Shown: positions 1 through 9,551, counted from the stretch's first letter. The stretch is DNA of 64,000 nucleotides from Turnera subulata (GCA_028386065.3 JAKUCV010007194.1:17257-81256), one strand, 5' to 3'. Translations and numbers: made by a program. Notes: generated by a model not told the origin, from the letters alone.

Positions 1-80
1 TTGTTTGCTGGAAGAGTTCCAGGCAAGAAACAGTTGCCGATCTACAACTGTGGCTGTACAAAGTTCGGTTTGAGAACTAT

Positions 81-173
81 GTATCAGATCTTTTGACTGA
101 GCCTCTCATACAGCGGAAGCATGATGGTCATGCTAGATCCACATGTATGAGATATATGGATGATTGGCTTTAG
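81..173 (+). pseudogene. 3' end of Copia pol (RNase H tail), truncated by window edge
   Basis: The last 30 codons before the TAG at 171-173 read like the usual Copia polyprotein tail: a D-L-L-T-E-P-L motif, then H-A-R-S and a closing D-D-W-L. The stop is followed by a purine-rich tract (AAGTGGGAGAT, 177-187) that directly abuts an LTR beginning TGTTAG. This is the standard order of pol end, polypurine tract and 3' LTR. The rest of the element lies left of the window. Bases 1-80 give no clean frame. Confidence 0.7.
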
Positions 174-187
174 TGCAAGTGGGAGAT

Positions 188-1507
188 TGTTAGTGTAATA
201 TGCCCAAAAGCCAATCATGGATGATTATTTGTAGTCACGTATACACATTGAGGTTATTCCAATAAGTATCGTTTATGAGATAAACGCTTGCACATACTTA
301 TAACCCTAGAATATTTCATATTCTTAAATGTCCCTAGTCGATTATTATTACGGATGGGTTGTAATAATAAATTAAGACTAGCGTATGTTGAGAATTGCAT
401 ATGTGATATGAATTCTACATATGGGTACAAGTTGGAGAACTTGTGGACTAGACCTGAGATCGTCAAGGTATCCAACATATGAATCATGTACTTTGATATT
501 ATTCCTAGTCATCCGTAACTGGGTGGACATAAGGGTAATCATTGGGTATATGATGATTATGTAGTGGGTTTTGATTGATCAAGAGGGGATTCGTCCGACC
601 CATATAACGGGTATATTATCGGATGGTTTCTTGATAGAGTTGAACTGTTGAATGCATGGCCATGCTCGGATTAGGTGATATGGTGATATCACGGGTTTCT
701 CGTATTTGATCATGATAATGGGACGAAGGGACGATGACATATTCCGAGGCATAAAGAATCAGTACTGATCTTGTCGTTCGGGTAGCAATGATGTGTTGCT
801 AGACGCCGCTCTTTGCTTATATTGTAAAAATGAGATTTTACAATTATTGTCGGACGTTACAAGTGCCTACAGGGTCACACACATAGAACCGTTGATTCGA
901 GCAGGTGGTTGAACCGTGGTTGGACCGGTTTGTGGTTGGACCGTGGTTGGACCATGGTTGAACCAGGGTCGGTTTTGGATCAATAATTATCTGAATTATT
1001 GATCAGACATGTTGAGTTAGTGTGTTTGGTCTGATTGTGCTTAGTGGAAGCATTAGTGATGAGCATAGGTCCACCTTGTTGGCCATATTGTCATTATCTT
1101 ATTGGCACTATGTCTAAGCATTAGTGATCAGATCACTCTTTCTGCACCTCTCACGTTTTTGCATCAATTTTCAGACCTCTTCATCACTCTCTCAACCTTT
1201 GTTCTTCTTTGTGAAAGAAGAAACATCAAAAACACCACAACCATACAAGCTCCCGTTTTCTGCTGCTAGCACCCAGTCCGGGAGTGCTCGGAAGTTGGAT
1301 CGTGAGACGACTCCACCTTGATCACGGTTCGTGTGGATACCGTAGAGGAGCCAGGCCGTTGTCTAGCTCTTGTTGATTCCATACACAAGTTGGGTGAAAG
1401 ATCCTAATCTTCCAGGTATGTAAAAATTGTTATACGGTTAGCATGCTTCACTTGGTTCTTGGTTAGTTTCCCTTTTGCTTCCGCTGCGTAATTTGCTTGT
1501 TGTGCAT
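188..1507 (+). mobile_element. 3' LTR of a Copia-type retrotransposon
   Basis: The LTR starts at TGTTAGTGTAATATGCCC immediately after the polypurine tract. Its right border is not certain. The sequence keeps an LTR-like character through the C-T-T-C-C-G-C-T-G-C-G stretch at about 1480-1490, and a CA that could close the repeat lies at 1505-1506. Bases 900-975 hold a short degenerate repeat of GGTTGGACC/GGTTGAACC. No gene is visible in it; the short open frame at 1124-1321 is taken as chance. The 5' partner LTR is outside the window, so age and target duplication cannot be read. Confidence 0.6.
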
Positions 1508-1528
1508 ATTATGAATGTCATAATAGCT

Positions 1529-1807
1529 CTAGGGAAACTTACATATGCAACTCAGGATGGCCTGGTCTTGTTGCACCCAGCGTGCATACTCAGGATTTGG
1601 TGCAGCTATACCATTGTCTTGAAGAACAACAGCAGGAGGACATGGGAAAGTGCCTTTCACGTAGCCAAGAACGCCCTGTCCTGCAAGAAAAGGTTTGATC
1701 TGTGCCTTCCAGAAAACATAGTTGGTATGAGTTAACTGAAGAGAGACAGCATGGTGACAATTACTCAAGGATTGAATTGGAGCTGAAGAGAGACAGCATG
1801 GTGACAA
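1529..1807 (-). pseudogene. Copia gag fragment (Retrotran_gag-type), minus strand
   Basis: On the minus strand this frame carries the conserved gag N-terminal pattern of plant Copia elements: T-N-Y-V-F-W-K-A-Q-I-K-P-F-L, then G-Y-V-K-G-T-F-P-C-P-P, then N-P-E-Y-A-R-W-V-Q-Q-D-Q-A-I-L-S. It is open for 92 codons and then lost. The matching primer-binding site and LTR lie just upstream on the same strand (1975-2197), so this is the 5' end of a minus-strand element cut off at about 1510. A 47-bp tandem duplication disturbs the region encoding its N-terminus. Confidence 0.65.
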
Positions 1808-1829
1808 TTACTCAAGGATTGAATTGGAG
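1736..1829. repeat. 47-bp perfect tandem duplication in the Copia gag fragment
   Basis: Two adjacent copies (1736-1782 and 1783-1829) appear identical. Each begins CTGAAGAGAGACAGC and ends GAATTGGAG. Since 47 is not a multiple of three, the duplication shifts the gag frame. Confidence 0.9.
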
Positions 1830-1974
1830 CTGCAACAGGGGCGGCGATAGCAGAGTTCTTCATGCCTGAGGCCAAGCTTTCAGCTTAGGTTAGCTTTGGG
1901 TTGTTATCAGTGGACATGATGAGGATGAGAAGAACAAAGGAAGAAGAAATTGAGATCGTGCGGTTAAGCCTAGG

Positions 1975-2197
1975 GCTCCGCTACCATATAGAAATACAAG
2001 AGTTAGGGTTTTGAGAGTATAAATCAGGCACACCTTAACGTAATACCTGCAAGATGTATATATACTGATTCTGGTAGATACAAGATACATCTCCAAACAA
2101 TATACAAATACATTGAAGTCTATCATGTGTGTGTGTCATCGTGTGCTACTTGGATTAGGGCACTGGTGTTTGTGCTTGAGTGTGCTACTGGCTAACA
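1975..2197 (-). mobile_element. Short Copia 5' LTR plus primer-binding site, minus strand
   Basis: On the minus strand the LTR begins TGTTAGCCAGTAGCAC (from 2197) and runs about 210 bp to about 1988. It is followed by TGGTAGCGGAGC (1986-1975), which sits where a tRNA primer-binding site belongs, and then by gag. The last bases before the binding site are decayed, because the expected CA is not clear. The short LTR separates this family from the 1.3-kb LTR to its left and the 1.4-kb LTRs to its right. Confidence 0.55.
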
Positions 2198-2534
2198 TAA
2201 TGGAAATTCATTCCCATTCCTTCTATAATGCCTACAGCAAAAATTTTATCAGAAATGTATGTCTTAATCTCCAAATAAACATCAATTAAAAATTAGAAAA
2301 ATTGAAAGCAAGCTATAACCTTATTGGTTTTTCTTCATTGCTTTCCTATGTAATTATGTTTATTGATTTATCAATAAAAATCGATTAGCATAAAAAAAAC
2401 CTTATTGGTTGTATACAATCGTCTTTTCTTTTTTTCCTTTTCTTATCGGTGGCTTATTATATGGCCCAAAAAAAATCTCACTCCGACCGTAACACCAACT
2501 TTTTTTACAAATATTAATTCTACAGCTGCAATTT
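2198..2534. other. AT-rich spacer without recognisable features
   Basis: This stretch holds homopolymer runs and no convincing coding sequence. It is the left flank of the complete Sirevirus-like element. It was probably the upstream region of the B3 gene now at 8.1 kb before that insertion. Confidence 0.5.
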
Positions 2535-2539
2535 GACCC

Positions 2540-4021
2540 TGTTAGAAACAGCGTTTTGCTAATGCCTCCTTGTCTCACACAGGTTTTGATATTGACAAAC
2601 CGGACATTGATTCAAAATGACAACAAATCCGAGGTAAAAAGAAATCACTCCCGAAGCAAAAAGAAATGACTCAAAAAGAACAAATGTAAAGAGAAGAAGA
2701 GCACAAATTTGAAATGAAGAAGAGCACAAGATTTGAAGTGATCATCCAAGAAGAATTAAGAACTTAATTGTACAAGGTTAACACTCAAATTCTTCTAAGG
2801 TGTTAGCTCAAACATAATCAATTTTTCTCATGCATAGCATTCTTTTTATCAATCATAAAAATGGTTTTTGAGCACTAAACATCGATGTTGTGTTTCTACT
2901 CATCGATGTTCCAGCCTTCCAAAAGGTTTATCAAAAGCGGCAGTCGCTCACAACATCGATGTTGGCATCCCAAACATCGATATTCTCTTGACTGATTGCA
3001 TTTCAAGATGTTTTGCAGAAACACTGTGCAAACATCAATGTTCACTTTTCAAACATCGATGTTCTACTGTTCAAACATCGATGTTCACAGTTTAAACATC
3101 GATGTTATACTGTTCATTGTCTTAAATTGTTTTGGCAGTGCTCCAAAACATCGATGTTCCCTTGGCAAACATCGATGTTTTATTTACCGTTGGAATCAAT
3201 AATTCATATTTAATGGCAAAACATCGATGTTCCCTTGGTAAACATCGATGTTCTAGTGACCGTTAATCCAATAATTCATATTTACTGGCAGAACATTGAT
3301 GTTTTAGTGACTGTTAGTCCAATAATTCATATTTACTGGCAGAACATCGATGTTCTGATTCTAAACATCGATGTTCAGCCGTTGTGGTCATAAACCTTTT
3401 TCAACTTCCCATGCTATTTTCTCTAAAGGTGTTTTGGATTGATTCCCCAACGGTCATATATGTTTTTAGACATATAAATAGAGATGTTACACCTCTGCTT
3501 ATGATGAATCAACTCTTCATACATTATTCATTCATTGATACACATTCATATAAGTTTTATGAGCTAATATTCTTAAGAATTGAGAGAATTGCCTTATAGT
3601 GCTTAAATTGTTGCTCAATATCAACTCTTTGAGAGAAATTCTGTTTTGAGTGTTGTGAGTGTTGTTATACACTTGAAAGGAGGTTTGTTCCCTTGGTGTG
3701 ATTCATAGGAAGAGGTTTTTCTTTCTGTGTGAGAAGTCTTGAAGTGAGGTATCTTCAAGCAAGTAAGTAGAGTTTCGTGTGACTTGAACTCTCAGGTTGT
3801 AAACGGTTTGTTAAGCACCGAAAGGTTAACGTAGATAGTGAAATCTTCGAGAGAGTCTCTCGGAGTACTGGATTAGCCACAACTTGTGTGTGTGAACTAG
3901 TATAAAAATTCGGTGTGGCCTTTCTCTCTTTTATTCCGCAATTATTTCCTGCAAGTTTTTGATTTGTCCATAAAACTCTATTTCCTCCCCCCCTCTCTAG
4001 CGTAGGGCATCTGCTCAAACT
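2540..4021 (+). repeat. 5' LTR of the Sirevirus-like element
   Basis: The LTR is 1482 bp and begins TGTTAGAAACAGCG. Its end has decayed (CTGCTCAAACT against CTGTTCTAACA in the 3' LTR). It is about 100 bp longer than the 3' LTR, owing to extra palindrome units and a short duplication near 2700. Point differences from the 3' LTR are scattered, so the insertion is not brand new. Open frames inside it are artefacts of the repeated palindrome. Confidence 0.88.
2877..3375. repeat. Array of about 15 AACATCGATGTT palindromes in the 5' LTR
   Basis: The 12-bp perfect palindrome AACATCGATGTT, with single-base variants such as AACATTGATGTT, occurs about 15 times in 500 bp. Starts lie near 2878, 2952, 2972, 3031, 3052, 3074, 3094, 3147, 3168, 3220, 3241, 3293, 3343 and 3364, with a half-decayed copy near 2902. 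Spacing is irregular (about 20 to 75 bp) and the sequence between copies is not itself repeated, so this is not a simple satellite. The copies often come in pairs about 21 bp apart. Confidence 0.92.
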
Positions 4022-4023
4022 AT

Positions 4024-4035
4024 TGGTAGCGGAGC
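4024..4035 (+). other. Primer-binding site, variant TGGTAGCGGAGC
   Basis: This lies two bases past the 5' LTR, where plant Copia elements have TGGTATCAGAGC (complement of the initiator Met-tRNA 3' end). Here it reads TGGTAGCGGAGC. The same variant is found in the unrelated short-LTR Copia fragment at 1975-1986. Confidence 0.75.
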
Positions 4036-4076
4036 CTAACTCTCTGAAAGACTTAACCGTTTGAGAGGAATCATCC

Positions 4077-4992
4077 ATGGCTTCTTCAAGTAATGTGTAT
4101 GCAGGAATCTTCGAAGGACAATCCACCGCTTTTTGATGGCACCAACTACACCTATTGGAAGGAGAGGATGAGAATCTTCATCCAAGCCAACAACTTTGCT
4201 CTTTGGCTAATTATGAAGAACGGAGAGCAAATTCCAACAAAGAAGGTTGGTAAAATCTCGGTGACAAAGACGGAGGCAGAGTACAATGCAAATGATATCA
4301 AGAAGGTGGAAAACAACGCCAAGGCTATAAACATGCTCTATTGTGCAGTCAACCCAGATGATTACCGCAAAATTTCATGCTGCAATACCGCCAAAGAGAT
4401 GTGGGATAAGTTGGAAATTACATATGAAGGAACCGATCAAGTTCGTGAGGCCAAAATCGACTCTCTCACCGCAGAATATGAACTCTTTTGAATGAAGGAG
4501 AATGAGAGGATCGAAGAGATGTTTGATCGATTTTCAAAAATCGTAAACAACCTTCATGCTCTCAAGAAGGTCTACTCCGATAAGGACTTGATCAGAAAAC
4601 TCCTTAGAAGCCTCACTCCCGAATGGCGTTCAAAAGCCGATGCAATTTATGAAAATATCGGGACTTCAAACACAACCATTAACGGGCTTAGAGGTAACCT
4701 TCTTACCTATGAAACTACTATTCTTAAACCCTCTTTGCAGGAACCAAAGAAGAAAAGTATAGCTCTGAAGGCTTCCTCATCCACATACCAAGAGCTCACC
4801 GACACTGACTCCAGTGAGGATGATCAAGAATTCGGACCTCTCATTTGGAAATTCCACAAGTTCATGCGAAAAAAACTTGAGAAGAAAGGAAGGAAGCAAT
4901 CCGATCAGCTCAAATGCTATGGGTGCGGAAAAGCTGGGCATATCAAACCCAAGTGCCCTAAAGCAAAGAAAGGCAAGGAAAAGAAGCCCTAA
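4077..4992 (+). pseudogene. Copia gag with frameshift and in-frame stop
   Basis: The ATG at 4077 (M-A-S-S-S-N) is probably the original start, but its frame closes after about 20 codons and the protein continues one frame away from about 4093. The body has the family signature L-F-D-G-T-N-Y-T-Y-W-K-E-R-M, then M-W-D-K-L-E-I-T-Y-E-G-T and L-I-R-K-L-L-R-S-L. It ends in a CCHC zinc knuckle C-Y-G-C-G-K-A-G-H-I-K-P-K-C (about 4915-4956). A TGA at 4489-4491 interrupts the frame within E-Y-E-L-F / M-K-E-N-E. The product would package element RNA into particles. With a frameshift and a stop, this copy cannot make full-length Gag without readthrough. Confidence 0.85.
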
Positions 4993-5080
4993 AGAAGCAA
5001 CGGGCGTATATGTCTTGGGGAGGTGATTCCGGTGAAGAGTCAACGACAACAAGGAAGAGGAGACAGCCAACCTTTGTCTC

Positions 5081-5761
5081 ATGGCGCATGAAGAACCGCC
5101 GGAAGTGGTAAGTACTTCTCTCCCAAATGAAGACTTTACTTTTGAAGAATTACAAAATGCCTTTGAGGAACTATATGGGGAATTTGTGAGTGCCTCTAAA
5201 ATCAACAAGGACTTAAAGAAACAACTTGCTATATTAGGAAAAGATGTTGATAAGTTGTCTAGTGATAATGAAAAACTTAAGGAAGAAAATAAGTTTTTTG
5301 AAAAGAAGAGTGCTAACAAAATCGAGAGCTCATCTAGGGAATGTTCATCATGTAACTCTTTAAAGGAACAAGTTGAAAAACTTGAAACCACCTTAAAGAA
5401 GTTCAACACCCCTCAAAAGAACTTGAACTCTATTTTAGATAACTTGCAATCTACTAGGCATGGATTAGGTTTCAAGAATGAACCTAGGAGGAAGAAATTG
5501 GAGCCTCAACCTAGGAAATTTAAAGCTCAAACAAAGGATAACAGGACTAGTAAAATAAACAAGCATAGTAAACCTAGTAATTATTATCAACCTAGGAGAA
5601 TGCATAATCCAAATGTAATTTGCGATTATTGCAATAGAGTAGGACACATTACTCCTGTTTGTTTCACTAGACATAGGCATTGGGCACAAGAGGAAGCTCA
5701 TTACCATTATGTCTCTAACACTAAAAGACCCAAGAAAGTTTGGGTACCAAAAACTTATTGA
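5081..5761 (+). CDS. Gag C-terminal extension: coiled coil plus second zinc knuckle
   Basis: This is an open frame of 226 codons. Residues about 20-110 are rich in E, K, L, N and form a probable coiled coil (repeated K-K-Q-L, D-K-L-S, E-K-L-K-E-E-N). Then come a basic stretch, a second CCHC knuckle C-D-Y-C-N-R-V-G-H-I-T-P-V-C (about 180-193), and the tail R-P-K-K-V-W-V-P-K. In complete relatives that tail leads into the protease. Gag coiled-coil regions of Sireviruses are reported to bind dynein-light-chain-8-like proteins; whether this one does is inference. It is probably the downstream part of the gag at 4077-4992, separated by lesions near 4990-5080, and the ATG used here is arbitrary. 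Confidence 0.7.
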   Translation: MAHEEPPEVVSTSLPNEDFTFEELQNAFEELYGEFVSASKINKDLKKQLAILGKDVDKLSSDNEKLKEENKFFEKKSANKIESSSRECSSCNSLKEQVEKLETTLKKFNTPQKNLNSILDNLQSTRHGLGFKNEPRRKKLEPQPRKFKAQTKDNRTSKINKHSKPSNYYQPRRMHNPNVICDYCNRVGHITPVCFTRHRHWAQEEAHYHYVSNTKRPKKVWVPKTY

Positions 5762-5801
5762 ATTGCCTATGTAGGAGTGCTTGAAGGCATCAAGTGTACT
5801 T

Positions 5802-5831
5802 TGGTACCTTGATAGCGGATGCTCCAACATG
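5802..5831 (+). pseudogene. Remnant of the Copia protease active-site motif
   Basis: In another frame from the gag extension, and 40 bp after it, the sequence reads W-Y-L-D-S-G-C-S-N-M. This matches the pepsin-like protease motif W-x-L-D-S-G-C-S of Copia polyproteins. Nothing after it resembles the rest of pol. It therefore marks the left edge of the deletion that removed protease, integrase, reverse transcriptase and RNase H. Confidence 0.75.
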
Positions 5832-6008
5832 AGAAGCATCCAAGTTATTATAAATAAGACATATTGAGTTTTTCAATAAATTGAGGAGTTCCCTCATGTA
5901 GTATTTGTGAAAATGATACTCGCTTGGCGAGAAAGGATTTTTATGTTTGCTTTGCAGGTAACCCTCACTTAGGCCAAAAGATAAGGGGAATAAGACTTGC
6001 CGAGTAAG

Positions 6009-6262
6009 CAAACATCGATATTCAGAAGCCAAACATCGATGTTTGATGAAGTTCAGCCTGCGCCAAAGTGGACTAGAGCCTGAAAACATCGATGTTCAGA
6101 GACCAACATCGATGTTTATTGAAGTTCAGCTTGCGTCAAATTGGACCAGAGGCTGAAAACATCGATGTTAGGGAGCTAAACATCGATGTTTAGTGTAGTA
6201 CATGCTCAAAACTCTGACAAGATGCATACAACATTGATGTTCCGTATCAAAACATTGATGTT
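6009..6262. repeat. Second palindrome array (about 8 copies) upstream of the 3' LTR
   Basis: About eight AACATCGATGTT units or one-base variants occur in four pairs (near 6011/6031, 6084/6104, 6158/6178 and 6230/6250), each pair about 20 bp apart. The pairs are embedded in a longer repeat of about 74 bp containing GAAGTTCAGC and the element GGACTAGAGCCTG. The array lies in the 3' leader, outside the LTR. The palindrome is therefore an element-wide feature and not just LTR sequence. Confidence 0.9.
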
Positions 6263-6340
6263 CAGGGAGTATCGCCTCTTTTGCTATTTTTTAATCATGT
6301 CTCTTCTATTCAATTTGCCACTGTTATTTTTTTTGCTAAT

Positions 6341-6493
6341 GCCAAAAGGGGGAAGATTAAATAAGAGTATATGTATATGCATCAATTTAGGGGGAATCAC
6401 GTTTTGACAAACGTAGGGGGAATTAACCTCATTTTGAATCCATACATTTGACATATACTCTTCTTGGTTTGTCATTATCAAAAAGGGGGAAAT
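6341..6493 (+). other. Polypurine tract and upstream internal PPT-like motifs
   Basis: The plus-strand primer tract AAAAAGGGGGAAAT (6480-6493) ends exactly where the 3' LTR begins. Similar tracts occur upstream: CCAAAAGGGGGAAG near 6343-6355 and TAGGGGGAAT twice near 6389 and 6414. Multiple internal polypurine-like tracts are a described Sirevirus trait. Confidence 0.75.
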
Positions 6494-7878
6494 TGTTAGA
6501 AACAGTGTTTTGCTAATGCATCCTTGTCTCATACAGGTTTTGATATTGACAAACCGGACATTGATTCAAAATGACAACAAACCCGAGGCAAAAAGAAATC
6601 ACTCCCGAAGCAAAAAGAAATGACTCAAAGAGAACAAATATAAAGAGAAGAAGAGCACAAGATTTGAAGTGATCATCCAAGAAGAATTAAGAACTTAATT
6701 GTACAAGGTTAACACTCAAATTCTTCTAAGGTGTTAGCTCAAACATAATCAATTTTTCTCATGCATAGCATTCTTTTTATCAATCATAAAAATGGTTTTT
6801 GAGCACTAAACATCGATTTTGTGTTTCTACACATCGATGTTCCTGCCTTCCAAAAGGTTTATCAAAAGCAGCAGTAGCTCACAACATCGATGTTGGCATC
6901 CCAAACATCGATATTCTCTTGACCGATTGCATTTCAAGATCTTTTGCAGAAACACTGTTCAAACATCGATGTTCACTTTTCAAACATCGATGTTCACAGT
7001 TTAAACATCGATGTTCTACTGTTCATTGTCTTAAATTGTTTTGGCAGTGCTCCAAAACATCGATGTTCCCTTGGCAAACATCGATGTTTTAGTGACCGTT
7101 GGACTCAATAATTCATATTTACTGGCAAAACATCGATGTTCCCTTGGTAAACATTGATGTTTTAGTGGCCATTAGTCCAATAATTCATATTTTACTGGCA
7201 GAACATCGATGTTCTGATTCTAAACATCGATGTTCAGCCGTTGTGGTCAGAAACCTTTTTCAACTTCCCATGCTATTTTCTCTAAAGGTGTTTTGAATTG
7301 ATTCCCCAACGGTCATACATGTTTTTAGACATATAAATAGAGATGTTACACCTCTGCTTATTGTGAATCAACTCTCCATACATTATTCATTCATTGATAC
7401 ACATTCATACATGTTTTTATGAGCTAATATTCTTAAGAATTGAGAGAGTTGCCTTATAGTGCTTAAATTGTTGCTCAATATCCACTCTTTGAGAGAGTTT
7501 CTGTTTTGAGTGTTGTGAGTGTTGTTATACACTTGAAGGGAGGTTTGTTCCCTTGGTATGATTCATAGGAAGAGGTTTTTCTTTCTGTGTGAGAAGTCTT
7601 GAAGTGACGTATCTTCAAGCAAGTAAGTAGAGTTTCATGTGACTTGAACTCTCGGGTTGTAAACGGTTTGTTAAGCACCCGGAAGCTTAATGTAGATAGT
7701 GAAATCTTCGAGAGAGTCTCTCGGAGGACTGGATTAGCCACAACTTGTGTGTGTGAACCAGTATAAAAATTCGGTGTGGCCTTTCTCTCTTTCATTCCGC
7801 AATGATTTCCTACAAGTTTTTTATTTGTCCATAAAACGCTATTCACTCCCCCTCTAGCGTAGGGCATCTGTTCTAACA
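6494..7878 (+). repeat. 3' LTR of the Sirevirus-like element
   Basis: The LTR is 1385 bp, begins TGTTAGAAACAGTG and ends CTGTTCTAACA, so its ends form a short inverted repeat. It carries about 13 palindromes (6807-7240), against about 15 in the 5' copy. The 3' border lies 142 bp before the first ATG of the B3-gene region. Confidence 0.88.
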
Positions 7879-8117
7879 GACCCAAACTAGAACTTCTCCC
7901 ATTAAATGCATCAATAATCTCGCAGTCATAGCATTACATACCTAAACTAAACTAACAACAATCATCCTGCAAAACTACTCTCCAAGTATTTCCCATTTGC
8001 CCTATACCAAGACTTCCACAATGAAGGAGAATAGAAAGTTATCCTTTGGCTATCCTGAAGAACTCAAAGAAGAAGGAGCCACTTCTATGCTGCTTGCTTC
8101 TCTAAGGTACCAAATAC

Positions 8118-8735
8118 TTGATCAAGAAACTTGTTCTACTCTTGAAGAAACTGAAAAGTAGAGCTCTTCTGGATGTCCACAATGGAGAATTTGGAGATAA
8201 TATGGTCAAAGAGACAAGAACCAATGCAGACATTGAAGAGGGTTTGACAGGATACTCTCGAGAGCAAATTTTGGTGCTGGTAAACATTTACAAGCCACCT
8301 AACATCCCTGCAGTCCCGGGTCTGGAAGGGCTAATAGGGAGGTGCAGCAAGCCATTGGAGAAGCAGTTGACTTCCACTGATGTGAGGAAAGACCAATGCA
8401 GGCTGTCCATGGACAAAGATCATGTGAGGAAGCACCTGATGCCTCTCCTGAAGGAGGGGGAGAGAACCCATGAAGGGATTGATGTGGTGACTTATGACAA
8501 GTACGGGAAGGGTTTTGATATGGTGTTCAAGGTTTGGCCATCAGGATGTGTGAATGTCCTGATTAAAGGGTGGAAGGCCTTCTTCCAGGAGCACAAGTTG
8601 CAGGAGCATAGAGATTTTGTTACTGTGTGGATGTTCGGGAGAAGAGACAATGATAAACTCTGCTTTGCGATCACTTGGAGGACCTTGCCGATCAATAAAC
8701 CGTTGGATGTGGTCAAGAAGCCAAAAAAGAAGTGA
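8118..8735 (+). CDS. B3-domain protein, DUF313-like subgroup
   Basis: Residues about 95-200 match the plant-specific B3-like fold of the DUF313 subgroup. The hallmark L-T-S-T-D-V-R-K-D-Q-C-R-L-S-M is followed by a W-P-S-G strand, an internal L-I-K-G-W-K segment and a closing L-C-F-A-I-T-W-R. Members are nuclear proteins presumed to bind DNA; no target can be inferred. The N-terminus is doubtful. An ATG at 8021 opens a family-like start (K-E-E-G-A-T-S-M-L-L-A-S-L) in another frame, which stops at 8158-8160. A small indel near 8100-8160 or an unrecognised splice may therefore have split the gene. A retrotransposon ends 142 bp upstream of that ATG and probably displaced the promoter. The basic tail K-K-P-K-K-K could be a nuclear signal. 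Confidence 0.68.
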   Translation: MIKKLVLLLKKLKSRALLDVHNGEFGDNMVKETRTNADIEEGLTGYSREQILVLVNIYKPPNIPAVPGLEGLIGRCSKPLEKQLTSTDVRKDQCRLSMDKDHVRKHLMPLLKEGERTHEGIDVVTYDKYGKGFDMVFKVWPSGCVNVLIKGWKAFFQEHKLQEHRDFVTVWMFGRRDNDKLCFAITWRTLPINKPLDVVKKPKKK

Positions 8736-9551
8736 TCAATATATTATTTAAGTTTTGCAGTTTAGAGATCTCTTGCAGGGATAAATAGCCCTTTACGATT
8801 GGAAATTTGATATGTGAATACTGAATTGCTAAAAGTAATCGAATTTCTGTTGTGGTTTTGATACTCTTTATGATGATTATATATATGTCCATAGCAAAAG
8901 GTTTGTCTTTGCAACCAGCCCTGTGTACTTCCAAGCTGCAAATGTTGCTGTGATGCACAGAAGACATATAATCTGCTTAAGACTTCGACATGAACAAAGC
9001 CTAATCTGTAATTTTCATTGCATTTGTTGTTAATGATTAACACAGAGTAATGAAGAGACCAATCATGACTGTGCAGTCTGTCTCCAGTAGCTGAAGAATC
9101 AGTCAAGTAGCAAAAAATTGAGTCTTTAAGTTGAATGGTTCTTTATCTGTTAAAGGGGAAACTTCTCATGCTACCCCTGTATATTCAGTCTTATTTCCCA
9201 AGTCTCTCTCTTATTTTAAAGGTTTAGGACTTAATCCAGAAATGTCCAAAAGTTTAAGACTCATCATGTATTTTATCCACCAAACTTGGTCAGCTGGTGA
9301 TTTTAATAATTGTTTCAAGATCAAGAAACACCTCAGAAACTTGGAGAAGAAGTTCTGTTGGGAAAGTTAATGATTGAATAAATAACAAAACAACATGAAA
9401 AGCACAAACTTTTCCAGAGTTACATATTCAAGGACGCAGGCAGCCATTTTGGCTGAAATATGGAAAACCAATGCAAAAGAAGTTCACACAAGTAGACATT
9501 GAACTTCTTTGTTGAAATCAATTAGCAAAGAATAAACACCATGCATATATA
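8736..9551. other. Spacer and 3' flanks of convergent genes
   Basis: This contains the 3' flank of the B3 gene (+) and that of the peroxidase (-). The open frames here have no recognisable domains. No repeat structure is evident. Confidence 0.5.

Larger units (their letters stand above)
2535..7883 (+). mobile_element. Complete gag-only Sirevirus-like Copia retrotransposon with target-site duplication
   Basis: Two long direct repeats (2540-4021 and 6494-7878) start TGTTAGAAACAG; the right one ends TTCTAACA. They are flanked by the perfect 5-bp duplication GACCC (2535-2539 and 7879-7883). Order inside: LTR, primer-binding site, gag with one zinc knuckle, a coiled-coil gag extension with a second zinc knuckle, a protease-motif remnant, a palindrome array, polypurine tracts, LTR. 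Integrase, reverse transcriptase and RNase H are absent, so the element is non-autonomous. The gag layout with its coiled-coil part and the repeated palindromes near the polypurine tract match what is known for Sireviruses. The clade assignment is by motif only. Confidence 0.88.

Noticed and set aside
2868..3213. Several overlapping open frames with repeated T-S-M-F or N-I-D-V text; similar ones at 6799-7296
   Set aside because: They are translations of the AACATCGATGTT palindrome arrays in the LTRs, open in several frames at once. There is no start context, and they end with the array.
2877..3375. Evenly spaced repeats that resemble a CRISPR array
   Set aside because: The repeat is only 12 bp, spacing is irregular, it lies in a eukaryotic LTR, and the same repeat recurs in the second LTR.
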